Source of the DNA: JAULUH01 sp032111745
GTDB taxonomy: Bacteria; Chloroflexota; Anaerolineae; JAAEKA01
Reading direction: 5' to 3'
DNA: 11,181 nt
Assembly (NCBI GenBank): GCA_032111745.1
Contig: JAULUH010000584.1
Coordinates: 1-11,181, forward strand
Below, piece by piece: positions 6,061 through 11,181 of the stretch. A program made the position numbers and the translations under genes. Positions within the stretch are counted from its first letter, which is position 1. Every line of letters begins with the position of its first letter. The notes below the pieces were generated by a model, which worked only from the letters and a program-made list of their open reading frames with translations, had not been told where the DNA came from and searched no databases.

Positions 6061-6172
6061 GCCTTCTCCCCTCCGCTTCCCCTCTGGCTCCTCCGGCCCT
6101 GTTTCCCCTTTGCGTTCTCTGCGTCTCTGCGGTTCCCTTCTACTCTGCGGTTCCCCTCCACTGTCCGTGTCC
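6061..6172. repeat. Dispersed intergenic repeat, copy 2, with extra modules
   Basis: Positions 6061-6134 correspond to copy 1 at 2478-2547. Two further modules follow. First, CTCTGCGGTTCCC occurs twice, at 6125-6137 and 6143-6155, an 18-bp step. Second, CTCCACTGTCCGTGTCC (6156-6172) matches 10048-10064 near the NYN gene with one mismatch. The copy sits between the pckG hairpins and the operon promoter. It codes for nothing recognisable and has no transposase. Confidence 0.75.
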
Positions 6173-6203
6173 GGCGGAACCCGGTTGGGTCCCGGGTTCC
6201 GCC
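6173..6203 (-). terminator. Stem-loop B downstream of pckG
   Basis: A perfect 12-bp stem, GGCGGAACCCGG (6173-6184) with CCGGGTTCCGCC (6192-6203), has a 7-nt loop. It lies 36 nt past the pckG stop. It is very stable, but no T-run follows on the minus strand, so it may work as a non-classical terminator or 3'-end stabiliser. It abuts the repeat modules directly. Confidence 0.55.
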
Positions 6204-6207
6204 ACCA

Positions 6208-6227
6208 GGCCGGTCCGGCCACCGGCC
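6208..6227 (-). terminator. Stem-loop A downstream of pckG
   Basis: A perfect 7-bp GC-rich stem, GGCCGGT (6208-6214) with ACCGGCC (6221-6227), has a 6-nt loop and starts 11 nt after the pckG stop. It sits in tandem with stem-loop B and lacks a T-run. Confidence 0.5.
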
Positions 6228-6238
6228 CTTGCTCATCC

Positions 6239-8098
6239 CTACCAGGCGTTGTCGTCCAACTTCTCCGGGTGCAGTTCCCACGTCTCCGGCGAGCGCCACA
6301 GCGCCGACAGCAGCAGCTCCTTCTTGTACAACATCTCCTTCGGCAGCCGGTCGTACAGCCGGATGAACAGCTCCTCGTGGGAGAGTATCTCCTGCTTCCA
6401 GTCCTCGCGATCCACGTTCATGATGTCGTTGAACTGGTCCCGGCTGAAGTCCAGGCCGGTCCATTCCAGGTCCTCATAGCGCGGCATCCAGCCTATCGGG
6501 CTCTCCACACTGGCCGCGCGGCCGCGGGCCCGCTCGACGATCCACTTCAGCACCCGCATGTTCTCGCCAAACCCGGGCCACAGGAACTTGCCATCCGCAT
6601 CCGTGCGGAACCAGTTCACCGAGAAGATGCGCGGTGGGTTGGGGATGTGCCGCCCGAAGTCCAGCCAGTGGTTGATGTAGTCACCCATGTGATAGCCGGC
6701 AAAGGGCAGCATGGCAAAGGGGTCGCGGCGCACCACGCCCATCTGGCCAAACGCTGCCGCCGTGGTCTCCGAGCCCATGGTCGCCGCCATGTACACGCCG
6801 TGGTGCCAGTTGGTGGCCTGCAACACCAGCGGTACCGTGGTGCTGCGCCGGCCGCCAAAGATGAAGGCCGCGATCGGCACCCCGCGCGGGTTCTCCCAGT
6901 CCGGGTCGATGGCCGGGTTCAGATGCGCCGGGGCCGTGAACCGCGCGTTGGGGTGGGCCGCCTTGCGCCCGCTGTCCGGCGTCCACGGCTTGCCCTGCCA
7001 GTCGATGGCCTCTGCCGGCGGCTCCTTGGTCATCCCCTCCCACCATACGTCGCCGTCCGGCAATAGGGCCACGTTGGTGAAGATCGTATCCTTGCGGATG
7101 CTCTTCATCGCATTGGGGTTGGTCTTCTCCGACGTCCCCGGCGCCACGCCAAAGTAGCCGGCCTCCGGGTTGATCGCGTACAGCCTGCCATCCTTCCCCA
7201 GCTTGATCCACGCGATGTCGTCGCCGACCGTCGTCACCTTCCACCCCTCGAACACCGGCGGCGGGATCAACATCGCGAAGTTGGTCTTGCCGCACGCGCT
7301 GGGGAAGGCCGCCGCCACATAGGTCTTCTCGCCCTGCGGAGACTCGACCCCCAGGATCAGCATGTGCTCGGCCAGCCAGCCCTCGTCCCGGGCCATTACC
7401 GATGCAATGCGCAGCGCCAGGCACTTCTTGCCCAACAGCGCATTGCCGCCATAGCCGCTACCGTAGGACCAGATCGCCCGCTCCTCCGGGAAGTGCACGA
7501 TGTACTTCTCGGTCTTGTTGCAGGGCCAGGGCACATCCGCCTCGCCCGGCGCCAGCGGCGCGCCTACCGTGTGCGCGCAGGGGATGAACTCCCCATGCTC
7601 GCCTAACACGTTCACTACCGCGCTGCCCATGCGGGTCATGATCCGCATGTTGGCCACCACGTACGGGGAGTCCGTGATCTCTACGCCGATCTGCGCGATG
7701 TAGGAGCCCAACGGGCCCATGCTGAACGGGATCACGTACATGGTGCGGCCCCGCATGCAGCCGTCGAACAGGCCATTCATGATCGCGTGCATCTCGCGCG
7801 GGTCCATCCAGTTGTTGGTCGGGCCGGCGTCGTTCTTGTTGATGCTGCAGATGTAGGTCCGATCCTCGACGCGGGCCACGTCGCTCGGATCGGAGAAGGC
7901 CAGGAACGAGTTCGGCCGTTTCTCCTCGTTCAGCCTCGTGAACGTGCCCGTCTTCACCATTTGGTTGCACAGGTCGTCGTACTCTTGCTGCGATCCGTCG
8001 CACCAATGGACCTGGTCAGGCTTGCACAGGGCAGCCATCTCCTCGACCCAGGCGCGCAGTTTCTCGTGTCTCAGATTGGACGGATGTTCGATAGGCAT
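6239..8098 (-). CDS. pckG: Phosphoenolpyruvate carboxykinase, GTP-dependent
   Basis: The enzyme interconverts oxaloacetate plus GTP with PEP, CO2 and GDP, at the entry to gluconeogenesis in the cytosol. The 619-residue protein has the usual length of the GTP class and is collinear with it. Visible features are VARVEDRT (74-81; R76 in the oxaloacetate/PEP site), GSYIAQIGVEITDSPYVV (131-148), and YGGNALLGKKC (216-226) with the metal-ligand Lys. The class-specific nucleotide loop FPSACGKTN spans 265-273 and includes the reactive Cys at 269; VGDD (291-294) and the FGGRR region follow. ATG 8098 (MPIEHPSNL) is preferred over an in-frame TTG at 8137. GGAGG lies about 12 nt upstream, somewhat far. 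It has its own promoter overlapping the aroKB end and two hairpins after its stop, so it is probably monocistronic. Confidence 0.97.
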   Translation of the reverse strand: MPIEHPSNLRHEKLRAWVEEMAALCKPDQVHWCDGSQQEYDDLCNQMVKTGTFTRLNEEKRPNSFLAFSDPSDVARVEDRTYICSINKNDAGPTNNWMDPREMHAIMNGLFDGCMRGRTMYVIPFSMGPLGSYIAQIGVEITDSPYVVANMRIMTRMGSAVVNVLGEHGEFIPCAHTVGAPLAPGEADVPWPCNKTEKYIVHFPEERAIWSYGSGYGGNALLGKKCLALRIASVMARDEGWLAEHMLILGVESPQGEKTYVAAAFPSACGKTNFAMLIPPPVFEGWKVTTVGDDIAWIKLGKDGRLYAINPEAGYFGVAPGTSEKTNPNAMKSIRKDTIFTNVALLPDGDVWWEGMTKEPPAEAIDWQGKPWTPDSGRKAAHPNARFTAPAHLNPAIDPDWENPRGVPIAAFIFGGRRSTTVPLVLQATNWHHGVYMAATMGSETTAAAFGQMGVVRRDPFAMLPFAGYHMGDYINHWLDFGRHIPNPPRIFSVNWFRTDADGKFLWPGFGENMRVLKWIVERARGRAASVESPIGWMPRYEDLEWTGLDFSRDQFNDIMNVDREDWKQEILSHEELFIRLYDRLPKEMLYKKELLLSALWRSPETWELHPEKLDDNAW

Positions 8099-8130
8099 GG
8101 TGGCTTGGTTCCTCCGCTGAAATGGGCTCG

Positions 8131-8175
8131 GCGACAAGGTCGCAAGGTGCTGTCACAGTGGTGGGATCGACACTG
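8131..8175 (-). other. Small inverted repeats in the pckG leader
   Basis: The predicted leader of about 73 nt contains GCGAC/GTCGC (8131-8135 with 8139-8143, 3-nt loop) and CAGTG/CACTG (8156-8160 with 8171-8175, 10-nt loop). They could shape translation or initiation of pckG. They match no riboswitch class I know and could be chance. Confidence 0.3.
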
Positions 8176-8177
8176 CT

Positions 8178-8206
8178 ATTCAAACATGACTTGGCGATTG
8201 TGGCAA
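8178..8206 (-). promoter_or_regulatory. Predicted pckG promoter overlapping the aroKB stop
   Basis: Minus strand: -35 TTGCCA (8206-8201, five of six), 17-bp spacer, and -10 TTGAAT (8183-8178, four of six) preceded by TGT, an extended -10. The -10 covers the aroKB stop codon and the -35 lies in its last codons. Transcription would start near 8171. Confidence 0.55.
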
Positions 8207-9844
8207 GTCCCCAGGGCGCCCCGCCCGTTTTTGGTTCCCCACCGCCTCCGCCAACACCGCCAGCACCGCCTCCGTCGGCACGTCGTCCCGCAGCTCCACG
8301 TCGCCGATGGCCCGCGGCACCACAAAGCGCAGCCGGCCGCCGGCACGCTTCTTGTCCGTGCCCATCGCCGCTACCACCTCCTCCGGCGCAAATCCCTCCC
8401 CACGCGTCGGCAACTCCAGGCGCTCGAGTAGCTCCTCTACCCTCCGCACTAACCCCGGCTCACAGGTCCCGGTCGCCGCCGCCAGCCGCGTCGCCAGGGC
8501 TATCCCCAGCCCCACCGCCTCGCCATGCCGCATGCGGTAGCCCGACAATAGCTCCAGCGCATGCCCGAAAGTATGGCCCAGGTTCAGCACCGCCCGCCGC
8601 CCCCCCTCGAAAGGGTCCTCCTCCACCACCGCTACCTTCACTCGCACCGCCCGCGCGATCAGCTCGCCCAGCCCCGGAGCCGGCGCCCGGCCCTCCAGCA
8701 CCGCAAACAGCCCGGGGTCGCCGATCATCCCGGCCTTCACCACCTCCGCCAGCCCGCTGCGGAACTCCTCCGAGGGCAGCGTCTTCAACACCTCCGGGTC
8801 CACGATCACCAGCTGCGGCTGCTTGAACGCGCCCACCAGGTTCTTGCCCTGCGCCAGGTCCACCCCCACTTTCCCTCCCACGCTGGCGTCGACCATCGCC
8901 AGCAGGCTCGTCGGCACCGGCACCAGCGGCACCCCCCGCAAAAAGGTGGCCGCGGCAAAGCCCGCCACGTCCCCCACGACCCCCCCGCCCAACGCAAACA
9001 CCGCGCTGCGCCGGTCCAGCCGGGCCTGGAGGAACCGCTCGTACAGCATCGCCACCGTCGCCAGGGTCTTGTGCCGCTCGCCCTCGGGCATCTCCACCAC
9101 CGCCGGCTCGAAGCCGGCCTCCCGCAGCCCCTCGGCCAGCCGCGCCCCGTGCTGCACCCCTACCTCCGGGTTGGTCACGATCGCGCACCGGCCCGGCTCT
9201 ATCCCCGCCTCCGCTGCCAGCCCCCCCGCCTCCGCCAGCAGCCCCTCCCCCACCAGGATGTCGTAGTCGTGGCCCGGCGCCTGCACCGGGATGCGCGTGG
9301 CCCCTCCCGTGTGCCGCCGGTATAGCCGGATCACCTGCTCCGCAATCTCCGCCACCGCCCGCCCCGTCGTGTCGATCTGGTACGGGATGGCCCCATAGAC
9401 CGCCGCCCGCTGCGCCAGCAGCTGCCTGATCCGCTCCTCCCGTCCCGTCCCGTCCAGCAGCGGCCGGTCCCGGTGCTCCTCTAGTCGCTCGAGGATCGCT
9501 TCCGGGGTCGCCGTCAGGCAGAACAACACCCCGCTCTGCGCCATCGCCTCTCGGTTCGTCGCCGGCACCAGGGCGCCGCCGCCCGTCGCCACCACGATCC
9601 CGGACTCCCCCGCCAGCTCCCAGCACAGGCTGGCCTCCATGCTCCGGAACGCCTGCTCCCCATCCTCGGCGAAGATCGCCCTGATCGGCTTGCCTGCCCG
9701 CTGCGCGATGATCTCGTCCATGTCCACGAAAAAGCGCCCCAGCCGCTCCGCCACCGCCCCGCCTACCGCCGACTTCCCGGTGCCCATGAAGCCCGTCAGC
9801 ACGATATTCAACCTGGAACTCGCACCGCTTGACTCTGAATGCAT
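8180..9844 (-). CDS. aroKB: Fused shikimate kinase / 3-dehydroquinate synthase
   Basis: This bifunctional 554-residue protein covers two shikimate-pathway steps. Residues ~11-178 are shikimate kinase: Walker A GFMGTGKS (18-25), VDMDE (D41, D43), an FRSMEA Arg near 67, GGG at 88-90, and the lid DRPLLDGTGR (126-135). Residues ~188-540 are NAD- and zinc-dependent 3-dehydroquinate synthase: ALGGGVVGDVAGF (284-296), the VPTSLLAMVDASVGGK region (310-325), and the putative zinc ligands E367 (LAEVVK), H424 (NLGHTFGHA) and H440 (RHGEAV). All expected active-site residues are present. Fused AroKB is known in Thermotoga and some other lineages. The two steps are not consecutive, so channelling is not the obvious reason for fusion. 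ATG 9844 is chosen for the following SSRLNIVLTGF start and an AGGTGG upstream; ATG 9865 is possible, while ATGs near 9900 fall on the -10 box. The C-terminal ~14 residues are an untypical tail. Confidence 0.95.
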   Translation of the reverse strand: MHSESSGASSRLNIVLTGFMGTGKSAVGGAVAERLGRFFVDMDEIIAQRAGKPIRAIFAEDGEQAFRSMEASLCWELAGESGIVVATGGGALVPATNREAMAQSGVLFCLTATPEAILERLEEHRDRPLLDGTGREERIRQLLAQRAAVYGAIPYQIDTTGRAVAEIAEQVIRLYRRHTGGATRIPVQAPGHDYDILVGEGLLAEAGGLAAEAGIEPGRCAIVTNPEVGVQHGARLAEGLREAGFEPAVVEMPEGERHKTLATVAMLYERFLQARLDRRSAVFALGGGVVGDVAGFAAATFLRGVPLVPVPTSLLAMVDASVGGKVGVDLAQGKNLVGAFKQPQLVIVDPEVLKTLPSEEFRSGLAEVVKAGMIGDPGLFAVLEGRAPAPGLGELIARAVRVKVAVVEEDPFEGGRRAVLNLGHTFGHALELLSGYRMRHGEAVGLGIALATRLAAATGTCEPGLVRRVEELLERLELPTRGEGFAPEEVVAAMGTDKKRAGGRLRFVVPRAIGDVELRDDVPTEAVLAVLAEAVGNQKRAGRPGDLPQSPSHV

Positions 9845-9896
9845 CTTGGTAGCCACCTGTCCCATGGATCTCGCGGCCCACCATCGCCGCCGCCGC

Positions 9897-9925
9897 ATCA
9901 TAACACCGCCACCCCATCCCGCCAA
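9897..9925 (-). promoter_or_regulatory. Predicted aroKB promoter
   Basis: Minus strand: -35 TTGGCG (9925-9920), 17-bp spacer, and -10 TATGAT (9902-9897, five of six) with TGT directly upstream. Transcription would start near 9890, giving a leader of about 46 nt to ATG 9844 and excluding the more upstream in-frame starts. Confidence 0.6.
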
Positions 9926-10001
9926 ACCACCAGGACCGGTCCAGCCTTCCGCAACCGGACCAATCTCTCGGCGCAAGGCCTGCGGACTCTATGTCCGTCC
10001 G

Positions 10002-10064
10002 TATTCGTCCATGTTCCGCTCCGGTGTTCCTATTCGTCCGAGTTCCGCTCCAGTGTCCGTGTCC
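10002..10064. repeat. 29-bp tandem repeat in the aroKB/NYN divergent region
   Basis: Two direct copies of a 29-bp unit beginning TATTCGTCC lie at 10002-10030 and 10031-10059, with about five differences. The end of the second copy (10048-10064) matches 6156-6172 at 16 of 17 bases, linking this locus to the repeat at 6061-6172. It lies between the two divergent promoters. It is non-coding as far as I can tell, and no protein binding site is known to me for it. Confidence 0.7.
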
Positions 10065-10081
10065 CCCCTCCCCCCACCCAT

Positions 10082-10110
10082 TTGCCGAATCATCTCCCCT
10101 CTGCTTAAAT
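10082..10110 (+). promoter_or_regulatory. Predicted promoter of the NYN-HEAT gene, probably leaderless
   Basis: TTGCCG (10082-10087), a 17-bp spacer, and TTAAAT (10105-10110) preceded by TGC form an extended -10 promoter. Only six bases separate the -10 box from the ATG at 10117, so transcription should begin at or next to the start codon. No Shine-Dalgarno sequence precedes the ATG. Confidence 0.55.
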
Positions 10111-10116
10111 GCCCCC

Positions 10117-10995
10117 ATGATCCTCCTCATCGACGGCCACAACCTCATCGGCGCCATGCCCGATATCGACCTCGCCGACCCCGACGACGAGTATCAGCTC
10201 GTCCTCCGCCTCCGCACTTACTGCGCCGCCAAACACCTGACCGTCACCGTCGTCTTCGATAGCGGCCCCACCCTTGCGCCCGTCGCCAACCCCTCCACCG
10301 CCCAGGTCAAGGTCCGCTTTGCGCCCCCCGGCGTCCCCGCCGACGACATGCTGCTCCAGCTCCTCCGCCGCGCCAAATCCCCCAGGCAGGTCACCATCAT
10401 CACCAACGACCAGGCCCTGGCCGGCCTCGTGCGCCAGGCCGGCGGCCAGGTGCGCTCCGCTACCCACTTCGCCGCCGAGCTCTCCCGCCCGCCCCGCCCG
10501 GCCCCCGCTGCCGCCGAGCCGCGCCCTGATCCCAGAGACCCCGCCTTCGCCGACATCTACCAGGGCTTCGTGGAGACCGCCAAAGACCAGGCTCGCTTCG
10601 GCGCCGACATCGACCTGGACCCGGCGCTCTGGATCGAGCGCCTCTACACCGGCGACCCCGCGGAGGCCGCGCGCGCCGCGCACTGGCTGGGCCGCTTCGC
10701 CGCCGCCGCGGCCCTGCCACCCCTGCAAGATGCTTTGACCCATCGAGCCGGCGAAGTCCGCGCCGCCGCCCTCCTCGCCCTGGCCGGCCTGGGCGACCGC
10801 AGCGCCGTGCCGGCCATCGCCGCCTGCCTGGCCGGGGACGGCTCCAGTATGGTGCGCGAGGCTGCGGCCCAGGCCCTCGGCCGCCTCGGCGGTCCCGCGG
10901 CCGAGCGCGCGCTGCAGGAGGCCCTGTCTGACCCCAAGGCCAAGGTGCGCAAATCCGCCGGCGCCAGCCTGGACCAGCTGCACGCCCGCCACTAA
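10117..10995 (+). CDS. NYN (Rae1/YacP-like PIN) nuclease domain fused to HEAT repeats
   Basis: The product has 292 residues. Residues 1-124 resemble the NYN/PIN-like domain of B. subtilis Rae1 (YacP), a ribosome-associated mRNA endonuclease. It starts MILLIDGHNLIG with D6 and N9. Other candidate acidic residues are D48 in VVFDSG, D76/D77 in ADDMLLQLL and D98 in ITNDQAL. These could form the usual metal-binding cluster, so activity is plausible. A Pro/Ala-rich linker (125-142) and a helical segment lead to alpha-helical HEAT-like repeats at about 182-290 (AGEVRAAALLALAGLGD, SSMVREAAAQALGRLG, AKVRKSAGASLDQL). HEAT repeats normally bind proteins or nucleic acids, so they may target the nuclease. 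The ATG at 10117 gives a canonical family start; the open frame further upstream runs through the repeat and the promoter. It is convergent with aroC, with 10 nt between stops. Confidence 0.82.
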   Translation: MILLIDGHNLIGAMPDIDLADPDDEYQLVLRLRTYCAAKHLTVTVVFDSGPTLAPVANPSTAQVKVRFAPPGVPADDMLLQLLRRAKSPRQVTIITNDQALAGLVRQAGGQVRSATHFAAELSRPPRPAPAAAEPRPDPRDPAFADIYQGFVETAKDQARFGADIDLDPALWIERLYTGDPAEAARAAHWLGRFAAAAALPPLQDALTHRAGEVRAAALLALAGLGDRSAVPAIAACLAGDGSSMVREAAAQALGRLGGPAAERALQEALSDPKAKVRKSAGASLDQLHARH

Positions 10996-11005
10996 CCCCT
11001 GCCCG

Positions 11006-11181
11006 TCACCCCTCGAACCCGAAGCGCCAGGGCACGTTATCCATCGCCAGGTCCTCCAGCCGGGCCTGCCGCAGCGCCTCGAACCTTGGGCGCATCTCCG
11101 CCACGCTGTCCCCCCCCAGCTTCTCCACCAGCGCGTCCGCCAGCACAAACGCCACCATCGCCTCCCCCACCACCCCCGCCC
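11006..11181 (-). CDS. aroC: Chorismate synthase, C-terminal part (cut by window edge)
   Basis: The last 57 residues of a minus-strand gene end at TGA 11006; the gene continues beyond the right edge. AGVVGEAMVAFVLADALVEK followed by LGGDS matches the C-terminal helix of chorismate synthase, where actinobacterial-type enzymes have AAGVVAE, then VALVLA, then EKFGGDS. Chorismate synthase makes chorismate from 5-enolpyruvylshikimate-3-phosphate with reduced FMN. With aroKB on the same strand about 1.2 kb downstream, this marks a shikimate-pathway neighbourhood interrupted by the oppositely oriented NYN-HEAT gene. The tail after about residue 35 (ARLEDLAMDNVPWRFGFEG) is less conserved in the family. 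Confidence 0.82.
   Translation of the reverse strand, partial: AGVVGEAMVAFVLADALVEKLGGDSVAEMRPRFEALRQARLEDLAMDNVPWRFGFEG

Noticed and set aside
8460..10157. A 565-codon minus-strand frame overlapping aroKB.
   Set aside because: It is a Gly/Ala/Arg-rich shadow of aroKB in another frame; the true frame has complete shikimate kinase and dehydroquinate synthase motifs.
10105..11148. A 347-codon minus-strand frame opposite the NYN-HEAT gene.
   Set aside because: It is an antisense shadow. The NYN start motif, HEAT repeats and promoter support the plus strand, and the minus-strand aroC tail uses a different frame.

Overview
The window is GC-rich, gene-dense bacterial chromosome from a heterotroph. 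The gene content fits a Chloroflexota-type lineage (Anaerolineae or a relative). This rests on a fused shikimate kinase/3-dehydroquinate synthase, a GTP-type PEP carboxykinase, a nitroreductase resembling the C-terminal domain of the F420 enzyme FbiB, strongly GC-biased third codon positions, and dispersed intergenic repeats of the kind I associate with that phylum. The assignment is inference from family resemblance. No rRNA, tRNA, CRISPR array or transposase is visible.

Layout. At the left, a plus-strand gene (299-1951) encodes a secreted RCC1-repeat protein with seven repeats and a fibronectin III-like tail. It meets, stop codon on stop codon, a minus-strand M20 peptidase gene (2379-1948) that keeps its promoter, ribosome binding site and first ~125 codons but has lost the rest. 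This looks like a rearrangement junction. Next comes a five-gene minus-strand operon read from a good promoter at 6018-6046: a small membrane protein, a DapA/NanA-family aldolase, a phosphoribosyltransferase, a PfkB-family kinase and an FbiB-like nitroreductase (5977 down to 2577). The genes overlap or lie within a few dozen bases. Their shared pathway is not obvious; small-sugar, keto-acid or nucleoside salvage metabolism are possible.

A repeat-rich intergenic stretch and two tandem hairpins separate this operon from pckG (8098-6239), which has its own promoter overlapping the end of aroKB. The aroKB fusion (9844-8180) and the aroC 3' end at the right edge (11181-11006) are both minus-strand shikimate-pathway genes. 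Between them, on the plus strand, sits a gene for a Rae1/YacP-like NYN nuclease domain fused to HEAT repeats (10117-10995). Its promoter sits so close to the ATG that the mRNA is predicted to be leaderless.

Regulation. The predicted promoters share a 17-bp spacer, and most have an extended TGn -10. Two intergenic regions (2478-2547 and 6061-6134) carry copies of one dispersed repeat. A related module appears as a 29-bp tandem at 10002-10059 in the divergent aroKB/NYN promoter region.

Principal points of interest are the broken M20 gene beside the RCC1 gene, the unassigned five-gene operon, the NYN-HEAT protein with a leaderless promoter, and the modular intergenic repeats. No clearly new defence or mobile system is visible.
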